Positions 45,100 through 56,370 of a DNA stretch of 64,000 bases are shown here, piece after piece (the first letter of the stretch is position 1; each line of letters begins with the position of its first letter). The translations under genes were made by a program, and so were the position numbers. The notes under the pieces are model-generated. The model saw only the letters and a list, made by a program, of their open reading frames with translations. It had not been told where the DNA came from and did not search any database. This DNA is from Atopsyche davidsoni (Eukaryota; Arthropoda; Insecta; Trichoptera; Hydrobiosidae): assembly GCA_022113835.1 (NCBI GenBank), contig JAILWY010000025.1:8676001-8740000 (forward strand). The letters are read 5' to 3'.

Positions 45100-47307
45100 T
45101 GTTTGATTGAGGTAAATCTTTTTTCGCGATATTGGCCACCTTTGAGAACTGCAGCTCTCATTTCCATCCCCAAGTTCAGGTATCTTCAAGTGCTTCGTAT
45201 TGTGTCAACACGTACAAGCACCCAAGATAGTGACTGCCAACCCGACGCTCCCTAGTTTTTTTCGACAATCTAATTCCGCGTACTCTTTATGACAAAAGGT
45301 GAGTCCTATGAGTCCAACATTTACAGGATAACGAAAACGAATCTACTCTGAATTCAACCAATCAAATCTGAACGAGAGTCAAGGAAACGAAATCCGTCAA
45401 TACAAAAACATTTTCTGCTGCAATTTTGTTAGGACTTGCAATCCGTCTCGGACTGAAGAGAACTCCTTGTGTTTATGTTTAAAGTTGCGGGCCGCCAAAG
45501 GCAGGACACCGGATGATCTGGAACGTTGGACGACGGTGTCGCCGAGTAATTTATATGTTCTGGAACAAGGGAAATTAGCCCTTTCTGCGTAGTTAGAGAT
45601 ATGACGAGATTGTTTCTGTATTGTAGACTCACTTCCTCAGCTCTCAATGCAACTAATTTACTCTCTACGGTTAGTACAAAATTTGGTACGGTCGACTCGG
45701 ACACTCACGTTTTCTCCGAAGATCAATTATTGTTCCACAACGGCCGTTAGAACCTTATACACCCTAATCTGAACTGGAGGCTTTCACTCCGATTGTCGCC
45801 TGATATCAGGTTCACTCAGTGATTGTGAGTTTCAGATCAACGTTACGAGATGACGGTCATTCCAGTAGAACGCGATCAAGCGGCTTAATTCGAATTCGGC
45901 GGAACCCGCGAATGTCCAAATTGTGGTAATATTATGTGTCAGGAGATTATTTGAGCGGCTACGCTCTAATACGTACAGGGTACTAAATTTAATACTAAAC
46001 ACAACATAATAATAGAGGTAATGAAATTCTTATAGCTAGTTCAAACTACTAAACACGGTAGAAAATTCCCCTTCGGCAATCCTAGAATCGAAGACTTATT
46101 AACTAATTTCTTAAAATTATTACATATAAAAATACCATTGATGATACACGCTCCCTAACTTGGCCAATCTAAAATAAACCGCACGCTCTCTTTCGTTCAA
46201 CGCGCGAACAGACGCTAGCGTTAATGTCGCTATGTACCGCCTCAATACTCAAAATAAAATACGCTTAAATATCTAACATATAAAATATTCCTTAATACCA
46301 TTAGACGCCCGATAATAATCCGAAACCCAAGTCCGCCGCAACCGTATAGCGTGAGTATAAAATCCTTTAAACGCTTCCGTACGCAGGTCCCCTCCCCCCG
46401 GCTAGAAGAAACGTAAGCCACTCGGTTACACGATCGCGTATTTCTCCAGGTAAAATACAGAGCATATAAAATAATATAAGGGTAATTGAATGATCCCAGG
46501 TGGTCCGTGAATAGCGATCGAAAGCCCCTAATGAGATTTGCTGTAAGAAAAGTACACCCAAACATTTAAAATTAACATAAACCCAAATTAAATATACCAT
46601 AAAATTACGCAATACGATCTAATTTAGACGCCTATCATATGACCGTAGAGTTAAATAATAATAACGTAAATTATAAATCTACCCTGGATTAAGACGCCGC
46701 GGACGAACTCAATACAATTAAAATTAACCTATAACCTTACTTAACAATACTACATTAATCGAATATCGAAGCTGGAAGAAATAACACGTAATAACACGCA
46801 CGTCGGCTCCGTCGCGTTCATAAAAATCAGCGTATAAAATAAATTGAAACTCATCCGTCTGCTTCGATGTTCCAGCTCCCCGATCGGCAGCATCCCTTGA
46901 CCACTGAATCTACATTTAATTAAAGATTCGAAATAAATATCTAATTATTTGGTATTTAAAAGAGACGCGTTCATCCGGGACGTGACTGCTCGCCTTTGTC
47001 CTCTGCACCAGAAGGACCCGTCTGCTCCGGCGATGACGATTGAATGCCCCTTTTTTTCGCGTCGGACGCTCTCGAGACGCTGACTTCTACCTGCGAAGGG
47101 ACCCTACATTCCAGAAATAATGTCAACCATGTGTGGCGCACTTGACATGGCCTCTCTCCTGCGAAAGCGACCCAAGCCACGCATCTTCAGCCCCTAAATC
47201 CCCTCGGTTTTTTTTTCACGCGAAGTTTGAAATAGCGCCCCGCAAGATAACTTCGAATTATCACATAGTTCATTATTTGCGACGCTTCGAATTCACGAAT
47301 CGTCACA
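45100..47307 (-). mobile_element. Related long-LTR sequence (divergent copy)
   Basis: The right end CGTCACA at 47301-47307 and the neighbouring GAAGTTTGAAATAGCGCCCC resemble the right end of the LTR at 41454-44737 (GAAGTTTGAAATCGCGCCCC). The block GGAACAAGGGAAATTAGCCC at about 45570 resembles 42294-42314. The sequences are alignable only in patches, so this is a second subfamily. The left boundary is a guess. The 300-bp stretch between 44753 and 45100 may be what is left of an internal region. Confidence 0.45.
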
Positions 47308-47381
47308 ATATGATAAATTATTGTATTTCTCCATGTTCGTCGCGAGTGTACTTTGTCGGTTTTAACACATTGTATGCGGGA

Positions 47382-47683
47382 ATTAAATATCGTTTCCGGA
47401 ATAACTCCAAAAAAAAATGGTTTTTATTTAAGAATAGTTTCAATACAAGTTCTTTACAACACAAAAGTCTAGCTAACATTGAATCTTATACTAAATATGC
47501 GGTCCTTATACAATAGGGTTTGCAGCCTGGGGGCTCCTGTGGTTATCGTCACTCAGATCGTTTCCGCCTGGGGGTCGCAGCTGGGTTTTTTTTTATGTTG
47601 TGACCCTATCGTCTAATGTTGACGTCTTATGCCGATTGATGCGGAATGTGTTTTAGCTCCGAAGGCGATATGAACTCGTATCT
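47382..47683 (-). mobile_element. Gypsy LTR 1 (3' LTR of element 1)
   Basis: 302 bp, similar throughout to 52957-53255 and 63243-63569. On the minus strand it starts AGATACGAG right after the purine tract GAGGAGGGAGG (47684-47694) and ends in ATATTTAAT. The env frame of element 1 runs about 30 bp into it before stopping. Confidence 0.88.
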
Positions 47684-49724
47684 CCTCCCTCCTCAAGTTT
47701 TGAATTTATGGGCTTCACGAGTACTAAATTCAAATCGGTGTCGGCGGTTGCTTCTTTCTTCTTAATCCGAAAGGCGTAGTACATAGCTGCTATTACTAGA
47801 ATTATTAAAATGATTAAATATGTCGGTATTGTCCAGACTGCTGGGTGGACATCCTTTGTTTCTTCTATGTTCTTGACGTTCTCTTTCAATATTTCGTAAT
47901 CTTTCTTTATCTTGTTACTTATTCTTAGTTTATTTAAAACTATAAGTTGTTCTTCAGCATTTTTGTTCAAAACGAAGAACTCTTCTTGTTGCGGTAGTAT
48001 GATTGGTTTTCCTTTTATGTCGTCTTGGTGATTGGAGTATGTCGTGTTTTGTAGTTTAAATCTACATTCTTTTGGAAGTTGCAAGACATATGCTCCGCTG
48101 ATAAATTTGGTTTCAGTACATTGCAGTTGAATTGTTGCAAAGTAGGTTATTAATATATAATTTGCACTGTCAATGGCTTGCACGATTGAATCTTTAATTC
48201 GAATTGGCGTCGTCTTACAATTTATTGGGTTTTTCATTTCGAATATTAGCTCTAGGCATGTATTGTCATCTTGAGTTATAAATAGTCTTTGTTTAGGAGG
48301 TCACATTCATTTTCTGTGTATCTATAGTATTCACTCTCGCGGATAAAGAAGTTAGTATTTGGTAAGATGGTTTCATTATTTTTATTAGGAATAGGGTACA
48401 AATGGTAGTAATTAAATTCTCTATCGGTTATGATGGGAAATTTTATAAGGAAAATTATTCGATCGTTCGACAGGTAACTGTCTACTTTTAATACATTATA
48501 ATATTCTTTTGGTTCAACAAGATACGGTGAAATTTCGCTTTTTTCAATTAACGCTATCATCTTTTTAACATATTCAACACAAATTAACGATGGATGAGGA
48601 ATTCTAAGTTTTGAAAACAAAATAGCATTTTCAATATCTGATATTATATCGTGCATATTGCAAATGGTATTGTAAAGATTGTCCATTGCGCTTCTTATTT
48701 CAATATAATTCTGTAATTTAAAAATGTCCTTAGTTAGAACTGTCATTTCCATTATTTTAGTTTAGATTTTATTTTCATTATGTTTGATTGAATTGAGGGT
48801 TTTCTTAAAATATTCTATCATTTTTAGGTGAAGAGATACGCTTGATTTAGTGTTTCTTATAATTTTATTTTGATTTTCCTGAAGGGATTGTATTAAGGAA
48901 TTAAAATGCTCTGCATCACTGCCATCCAAGTTCCCTGTTATGCTCTTAATTATATTTCCGAGACCGTTAATCAGACCTCTCTTGGATCTCATATCCTTAA
49001 CGTATACATTAATTTTATTAATTGTTTTAGTCAACTTGTACTCAATCGTTTCGAAAAGAGTCTTGAGTTCATTCTTTATGATCGCATGCAAGTTATTACT
49101 AGTGTCAAACTGTCATCGGGCTTCTTGTGATCCCTGGATGAAAGATGCCGTGTGCTTTTTTCTTTGGTGTAGATCGTAACGGGTCGAGTCTCGGCCAAAT
49201 GACTGCCGTTCAAATACTGGGGCTTGGCGATGCTTCTAAAACATGCGAGAGTCCCTTTCATCGACCCTCCTTTGTTTTCTAATGTTCTTTTTAGTATTCG
49301 TTGTTTGAACTTCTGTTTAAACGTAACACTAAACAAATTGTACATATATATGGCTGTTAACACAGAGATGGCGTTTACATGCGTAAACAACTAGCTATGA
49401 TTTTTAATCGTTCAAATTGGTCTTTAATAACGTATAGTTGAGTCCTGATGGGTTTTAATATATGTATTGGATAAATATATGGTTAGCTCTTTGTACTCTA
49501 GCTATCCCTAGTTTAAAAAGTAATATTCCGGGGTTGTTATCTTCTATTTTGCTTAGTTTAATTTGTCCTTTGCCGATCGTCATCAGCATGATCACGACGG
49601 CTGCCGCCCAGATCATTCTGAAATCAATATTTCTTTTTAGGACGTTTAACTTCGTTCTTATGCCTCGTAAGGCCTTCGCTAAATACTTTATTGCTAGTTT
49701 GATTACTAAATCTAGATTTTTCAA
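47653..49724 (-). pseudogene. env: Errantivirus-type env, element 1 (broken)
   Basis: Env pieces lie in successive frames: an N-terminal part with a hydrophobic signal region (49724-49455, overlapping the integrase end), a piece with the cleavage-type motif RSKR followed by a Gly-rich GLINGLG fusion-peptide-like start (49091-48762), a central part (48752-48276) and a C-terminal part with a transmembrane segment near TIPTYLIILIILVIAAM and a short cytoplasmic tail (48237-47653). This layout is that of insect errantivirus Env, related to baculovirus F proteins, which mediates membrane fusion. Stops or frameshifts near 49400-49090, 48757 and 48256-48276 break it. About 300 bp at 49092-49400 does not resemble the expected env. 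It is not functional as it stands. Confidence 0.82.
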
Positions 49725-50473
49725 ACTTCTTAGCTAATTTATTTCTAATTTCCCCACTATTCTTAATGTATATAGGTTCTTCTAAATCTATTGTATCTAA
49801 AGTTTCTCTATTTAAATTCGCCTTATTAATCATATTTTCTTTTTTATTGGTTAATTTTTCGTTAATTGTTTGGTACATCAATCGGGTAGCTTCCTTGTGT
49901 CTTTCTACGTAATTTTGAGTTACTAACTGTTCGGTGTCAATGTCGAAATAATCCGATTTAGTAATGTGTCCTAATGTTATTTCTAATGGTGTTGTTTTGT
50001 GACTAGAATGTATGGTACGGTTGTATGCCAAAATTGCTTTGGTCGTTTTTTGTTTTATGTTTGAAGTGTTTGCATTTAATATCCTAAGGTGTTCGATAAG
50101 TGTTGAACGTAATCTTTCTATTGTACCTTGTGATTCATGATGAATCGGTGAGCCGTAATGAATTTTGATTTTATGTAATCTCAAGAATTCTTTTAGAGCG
50201 AGGTTATCGAACTCTTTGCCTGAGTCGCACTCTATTGCTTTAAGGTAAGCCATGATGTGAAAAGTATACATTTAATGATTCTATAACATTGATCATGTTA
50301 ACTGATTCAATGGGATAAGCTAGTGCATATTTTGAAATTTATCTATTAATGTTAAGAATCTCTGGGATTTACACGTAAACGTATCCATTACGATTACTTC
50401 GAACGGTTTACTAGGTGTGGGAGTTATATTAAGTTTAATATTCAGAGGGTTTCTGTTATATTTGTTCACATTT
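49624..50473 (-). pseudogene. pol: Gypsy integrase, element 1 (core and C-terminal part)
   Basis: The frame at 50271-49624 holds the second catalytic Asp (ECDSGKEF) and the catalytic Glu (GTIERL), spaced as D-35-E, in the arrangement HHESQGTIER typical of retroviral-type integrases. The upstream piece with the first Asp (VIVMDTF, about 50410) is separated from it by a frame break near 50280-50320. The zinc-binding HHCC region is in the next frame upstream and ends in a stop at about 50470. Integrase would insert the DNA copy into the chromosome; here it is broken at least twice. Its end overlaps the start of env, as usual in errantiviruses. Confidence 0.85.
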
Positions 50474-51567
50474 CATTCGTTGCAATTATTAATAAAATTA
50501 GAAATTAACTCCTTCATTTTAGGCCAATAGTACTTTCTTTTTGAATGTTCTAATGTTTCGTTGATGCCTCCACGATTCATTTTTTCTACATGGTAAGTTT
50601 TTAAGATAATTTCACGTTGATCTGTATCGACAACGTCCTCAAGTATTGTGTTACACTTAACTAATATGTATCCGTTGTTTTTGAAGTGTTTTTGCAAGGT
50701 TGGGGTTAAGTAATTGTCGTTAAACTGTATTCCGTAAGTTATCTTAGGTTTTATGAATTCTCTAAAAACTTTTATAATTGCCTTTTCTTCTTTAGGTATG
50801 TTCAAAATAATTCTCGAAACATCCGGGAATGGCTTTATTGTTTTGATTATTTTGTTGTTTGAAAATTTGAATATTATTTGATTTTTAAACGTATTTATGG
50901 ATTTTTCTGACGATGGTATTTCGAATATCGGGTCCTCTACACTTGTATGTACCGTATCGTTTGTTTGACTATCAAAGTCTTCTAATATCGGATCGTCACC
51001 CACCTGGGGTAACATTGAGATATCATCTGTATAGTCTTCTATTAAATCGTACAATTCATTAGCGTTTATTTCTATCCGTGACAATGCGTCAGCGTTACCG
51101 TTTATATTTGTCGGTACGCCCGCAATGACCGATCCGTTAGCTGGAATCGTAATTGTTTTTAATGATTTTAAAGGGATGGTATACCATTTCATTGGTATGT
51201 ATGCATTTGGAGCGGTTACTATGTGTTTTTCAAAATCGAACTGCATTTTTAATAATTTCATGGTTTCCATCCCAATTAATCCGTCTAGTGTGAGGTGGAA
51301 TGTATATGAGTAAAATTTTAATTTAGCGGGTGTTTTAAATTCTTTGAATGACCCTATTTGAATGCTATTTTCATGACAGCTTTCTCCTGCTACGGTTCTT
51401 ACGTTAAAATTCCCAGGTTTAATGAAGTCTTTAAAATATTTGTTAATTATGCTCAAGTCAAGGAATGATTTACTAGATCCCGTGTCTATAAGTAAGTTTA
51501 TCGGAGGTTCATTAATTGTAATATATGGTAACTGTCGAAATTGATCATGATTGTTCACTTCGATCAA
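50473..51567 (-). pseudogene. pol: Gypsy protease joined to post-RNase H/integrase start (RT deleted)
   Basis: The 364-codon frame begins with an aspartic protease (LLIDTGSSKSF active site, about residues 24-34), continues to about residue 155, then jumps straight to NADALSRIE, the end of RNase H, followed by a linker and the integrase zinc-binding domain (HVEKMNRGGINETLEHSKR, then NNCNE). The whole reverse transcriptase and nearly all RNase H are missing in frame. The junction lies at about 51095-51106. In element 2, the region before the junction and the region after it both exist separately with a common TTACCGTTT-like word, suggesting deletion between short matches. Confidence 0.88.
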
Positions 51568-52637
51568 GTTGCTTTCTTTCGTTGAGGCATGAATTGAAAA
51601 TTTTCTTCTGCCGAACTATTTTCGTTTGTCTCCGCGTTAAATAGTTCTTCAGCGATAAAATTAGGTTTGCTTGTTTAGAAATTACTGGGTCCTGTATTAA
51701 AATTTTGGACTGGTTTTAAGTAGTTACTTTTGTGTGATTGTACGCCTGACATGGTGGTCGGTGTCTGTACATTCTTTTGTTCAAATTGTCTGTTGTTACG
51801 ATAGTTTTGATAGTAGTTAGGACGATTGAAATTTTGTCCATAAATATTATTAAAATTTGGTCTATTAAAGTTATTAAAATTATTATTATTTCTATTGAAA
51901 TTATTGTTCGGGAAGTTTCCGTTTCGATTGTTAGGAAGTCGGTTATTCCTGATGTAATTATTATTCTGGTTCGCATTGAAGTTTCTATTTAAGTTGCCAT
52001 GCTAATTTCTACCTTGATTTGAGTAGTTGTTCTTATTGATACCGTCACTTCTTGGACTGGTCCTATTTATGTTTAGATTGCTACATTTAGCAATAATTTC
52101 TTCTTTATCTATTATTTCTAACGCTTCGTCGTTGATTGTCTGAGGGTTTCTAGCCCTGACAATCCTCCCGTATTGCCTTAGATTGCTAACGAAACAATCG
52201 AGTGCAATGCTATGACAGTTACTTATTGATAACCCTTGGCTCTCTTCGCTCACATGAATTTGTACGAAATTCACGTATGCGACGACGTTCGAAGTGATAC
52301 GCTTTGCGAATTCTCGGGCGGTTTCCCCGTGATTTTGGAACATTGCATTTGATTCCTCAATGAGAATCGTATGATTCCGTCTATCAGCATAGTTTGCTAC
52401 GAGTAAGGCCCTTATTTCAGGCCACATTTTAACGTTGTGAGAAATGACTAAATCGTACGCATCCCCTTCTAGTTTTTGTACAATACCCCGAATAACAATT
52501 CGTTTTTGTACTTCGTTTAAGCTTTGGTACTCATCCAACTTGTCTTCGCAAGCGGACAGAAAATCATTTAAGCATTTAGAGTTTCCATCAAATGATGTGA
52601 TGCTGCTCAACTCGATTTTAATATTTGAATATGCCAT
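51568..52637 (-). pseudogene. gag: Gypsy gag, element 1
   Basis: ATG at 52637 opens a 211-codon frame (MAYSNIKIELSSITSFDGNS and on) with a capsid-like helical region (LNDFLSACEDKLDEYQSLNE, then EFAKRITSNVVAYVNF). It is followed after a stop at 52002 by an Asn/Arg-rich tail (repeats of NNFNR, about 51980-51780) that takes the place of zinc knuckles, as in errantiviruses. Gag would form the virus-like particle. Stops at about 52002 and 51660 separate it from the protease. Confidence 0.8.
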
Positions 52638-52938
52638 TGTTACTACGTTCGTTGAGAAAATTTCACTTTTTATGCTTAGTTACTAGCAAAACCAATCAAA
52701 CTTTCAAAGAACCTGGGAGAAATGGTAAAGGAATGTTATAAGGACAAGAGTGTACTTACAGTTTCACTTTTCCTTGGAGATATTAGTGCCTTCTCCTTTT
52801 CATTTTTGAAATGGAGGGCTCATTCCGGCTTCCGGATATTCTTTTTGCCAATTAATCGTTTAGACGAACGTCAAAGTTGGATTCAGCAGGAAATTCTTGC
52901 TTTTGCTCGATGCACAGATTTTAACTTTAACATTGGCA

Positions 52939-52956
52939 ATCCTACCGACTGCGCCA
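52939..52956 (-). promoter_or_regulatory. Primer-binding site of element 1
   Basis: Read on the minus strand, TGGCGCAGTCGGTAGGAT starts directly after the LTR's last bases (ATTTAAT). This matches the serine-tRNA type primer site known from insect gypsy elements such as 17.6 and 297. It fixes the end of LTR 2 and the direction of element 1. Confidence 0.85.
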
Positions 52957-53255
52957 ATTAAATATCGTTTCCGGAATAACTCCAAAAAAAATGGTTTTTA
53001 TTTAAGAATAAAATTACTACAAGTTCTTTACAACTCAAAGGTCTAGCTAACATTAAATCTATACTGCATATGTGATTCTTATATAGTAGGGTGTACATCT
53101 TGGGGGTTCGCTGCGGTTATCGTCACTCAGCATTGGCTGCATTGTTTCGGCTGCAGGGTCATGTTATGTTGTAATCTTATCGTCTGATGTTGACGTCTTT
53201 ATGTTGATTGATGTGGAATGTGTCTTAGGTCCGAAGGCGATACGAACTCGTTTCT
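52957..53255 (-). mobile_element. Gypsy LTR 2, shared by elements 1 and 2
   Basis: 299 bp. On its left it has the primer-binding site of element 1 (so it is that element's 5' LTR); on its right it has the purine tract and env end of element 2 (so it is also that element's 3' LTR). No host DNA lies between the two proviruses. Confidence 0.9.
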
Positions 53256-54523
53256 CCTCCCTCCTCAAGTTTTGAATTTATGGGCTCCATGAGTACTAAA
53301 TTCAAATCGGTATTGGCGGTTGCTTCTTTCTTCTTAGTCTGAATGGCGTAGTACATAGCTGTTATCACTAGAATTACAAGAATGATTAAGTACATCGGTA
53401 TTGTCCAGACTGCTGGGCGGATATCCTTTGTTTCTTCCATATTTTTAACGTTCTCTCTTAGTATTTCATAATCCTTCTTTATTTTGTTACTTATCCTTAA
53501 TTTGTTTAAAATTATAGGTTGTTCTTTCGTATTTTTGTTAAAAATGAAAAATTCTTCTGGTTGTGGTAACATGATTGGTTTTCCATTTATGTTGTCCTGG
53601 TGATTGAAGTATGTCATATTTTGTAGCTTAAATCTACATTCTTTTGGTAGTTGCAAGACATATGTTCCACTGATAAATTTAGTTTCGGCATCAGTACATT
53701 GTAGTTGGATTGTTGCAACATTAGTTACTATTATATAATTTGCACTGTTAATGGTTTGCACGATTGAATTTTTAATTCGAATCGGTGTCGTCTTACAATT
53801 CGTTGGATTCTTCATATCGAATATTTGCTCTAGGCATGTATTGTCATCCTGAGTTAAGGAATCTTCCTGACATAAATAGTCTTTGTTTAGGAAGTCACAT
53901 TCATTTTTTGTGTATCTATAGTATTCACTCTCGTGGATAAGGAAGTTAGTATTTGGTAAGATGGTTTCATTATTTTTATTAGGAATGGGGTATAAACGGT
54001 AATAATTAAATTCTCTATTAGTTATGATGGGAAATTTTATAAGGAAAATTATTCGATTGTTTGACTGGTAACTGTCTACTTTTAATACATTATAGTATTC
54101 TTTTGGTTCAATAAGGTATGGTGAAATTTCGCTTTTCTCGATTAACGTTATCATCTTTTTAATATATTCAATACTAATTAATGATGGATGTGGGATTCTA
54201 AGTCTTGAAAACAAAATAGCGTTTTCAATATCTGATATTACATCGTACATATTGCAAATGGTATGGTAAAGATTGTCCATTGCGCTTCTTATTTCAATAA
54301 GATTTTGTAAATTAAAAATATCCTTAGTTAGGAATGTCATTTCCATTATTTTAGTTTCGATCATATTTTCATTATGTTTGATTGAATTGAGGGTTTTGTT
54401 AAAATCTTCTATCATATTTAGATGAAGTGATACGCTTGATTTAGTGTTTCTTATAATTTTATTTTGATTTTCCTGAAGGGATTGTATTAAAGAATTAAAA
54501 TGTTCTGCGTCACAGGCATCCAA
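53225..54523 (-). pseudogene. env: Errantivirus-type env, element 2 (C-terminal 432 codons open)
   Basis: A long open frame corresponds to the part of Env after the fusion peptide: helical region, central ectodomain (CxxxxxDFLNKDYLCQ and other Cys residues), transmembrane segment near TIPMYLIILVILVITAM and a short tail. The frame ends about 30 bp inside LTR 2. The N-terminal signal region, cleavage motif and fusion peptide are missing: just upstream (about 54545-54600) the sequence jumps through a scrap of integrase to the linker after RNase H. So the C-terminal part has stayed open while the protein has lost its front. It is very similar to the broken env of element 1. Confidence 0.85.
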
Positions 54524-54609
54524 ATTCCCTGTTATGCTCTTAATTATATTTCCTTTTTCTTTTATTAGTTAATTTTTCGTTAATTGAAAATTTGAATATT
54601 ATTTGACTT

Positions 54610-55934
54610 TTAAACGTATTTATAGGTTTTTCTGCCGATGGTATTTCGAATATCGGGTCCTCTACACTTGTATGTACCGTATCGTTCGTTTTGACTATCA
54701 AAGTCTTCTATTAAATTGTATAATTCATTAGTGTTTATTTCTATCCGTGACAATGCGTCGGCGTTACTGTTTAAAGTTCCCTTTTTGTACTGTATGGTAT
54801 ACTCGTATTCTTCTAATTTCAGTCTCCATCGAACTAGTCTAGAATTTGGTTCTTTTAACGACATCAACCATTGTAAAGGTTTGTGGTCGGTGATTATCGT
54901 GAACTTCCTTCCATAAAGGTAGGGTCTAAACGTTTTTGTGCCAAACACAGTTGCTAGGCATTCTTTTTCTATTGTTGAGTAATTGGTTTCACTTTGGTTT
55001 AATGTTCGCGATGCGTACGCGATTGGTTTATCACTACCTATGGGTTCTTGTGATAGTACAGCTCCAATTGCATAATTCGATGCATCGGTCGTTAACAGAA
55101 AGGGTTTAGTGAAATCTGGGTACTGTAATAGTGGCTGATTGCATAGTAGCTGTTTACAGTTCTCGAAACATTTGACATATTCCGGCGTTAAGGATATGAC
55201 TGCACCCTCTTTTAGACATGACGTCAGTGGCTTGGTTAGTTTCGCAAAGTCTTTGATAAACTTTCTGTAGTATCCTAATAATCCTAGGAATCCTTTTATC
55301 TGCTTTGTAGTTTTTGGTATCGGATACCTTTGTATCACGTCTATTTTATCGGGGTTAGGTTTGATCCCGTTTGTAGTGACGACGTGCCCTAAGTAAGCTA
55401 TCTCTTTCTTTAAAAATTCCGATTTATCTAATTGAATTTTGAAGTTAGTTTCCCTGAGTCTCTGGAATACCTTCTGTAGGTTTATTACGTGTTCTTGCAG
55501 CGACGTGGAAAAAATAATTATGTCATCTAAGTAGACAAGGCATACTTTATTTAATAGTCCTTTCAAAACGTTATCCATTACGCGTTGGAAACTGCTTGGT
55601 GCATTTTTTAATCCGAATGGCAGACGAGTGAACTCGTAGTGTCCATTCTCTACGTTAAACGCTGTCTTACACATATCATTAGGGTGTAACTCAATTTGGT
55701 GGAAACCTGCTTTTAAATCGATCGTTGAAAAATATTGGGATTTCCCTAATTTGTCTAAAACGTCCGTGATATTTGGAATAGGATAACAATCATCTATTGT
55801 TTTTTCATTCAACTTTCTGTAATCTATGACCAAACGCCATTTAATTTTGTTTGAGGCATCCGATTTCTTTGGGACTATCCAAATGGGAGAACTCCATGGA
55901 CTTTCTGAAGGTCATATTATTTTTTGGTCTAACA
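54610..55934 (-). pseudogene. pol: Gypsy reverse transcriptase-RNase H, element 2
   Basis: From 55833 the frame is open for 407 codons: [42 protein letters not shown] and the catalytic [10 protein letters not shown], then RNase H with [15 protein letters not shown] and [10 protein letters not shown], ending NADALSRIE. This enzyme pair copies element RNA to DNA. An in-frame TGA at 55912-55914 interrupts the frame upstream, and the hAT copy at 55935-58598 splits off the front of RT. After RNase H the integrase is deleted. Confidence 0.92.
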
Positions 55935-56019
55935 CATAGGTGGCCAACCTTTTTCAGCTACCGGGCCAAATTGAGGAAATGGGATTGCCTACTGGGCCGG
56001 ACGACAAAATTTCATTTAA

Positions 56020-56282
56020 CACGTTGACTGTCATTGTAATTTTCAGAAATCTGGCTGAAAATGACAATTTGATTGGCATTATATTATTAAAAACTCTCAT
56101 TTTAGTGCATGGTTATCATCAAAAAGCAAAATTTTCTGTTCATACAAGCCAGCATTGATTTTTTTTTCATTTCCCAGAAGCCATCTATCGATATTAGCAC
56201 TGATATATTCCGAGTTTAATCGTAGCTGCACAAAAATGGCAAGTAAACAAGGATGAGATAATTCGTAGCGGCAGTCAACGTG
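56020..56282. mobile_element. 263-bp piggyBac-type MITE nested in hAT copy 2
   Basis: Flanked by TTAA (56016-56019 and 56283-56286), with the same inverted ends as in copy 1. Confidence 0.8.
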
Positions 56283-56370
56283 TTAATATAAAAAGCAAGC
56301 AAGAAATATAGTGTTTTTATAGAAGATACAATTTTATTTGTATATAAAAATAAACAAAATATATTACATT

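Noticed and set aside
46242..46612. Frames of 81 and 107 codons on the minus strand
   Set aside because: They lie inside the divergent long-LTR sequence, overlap each other in different frames and show no domain.
48276..49390. Plus-strand frames at 48906-49179 as genes
   Set aside because: They are antisense shadows of the env and its flank in element 1.
52939..52961. Separate host sequence between the two gypsy elements
   Set aside because: The bases are the primer-binding site of element 1 and abut the LTR directly; no host spacer exists.
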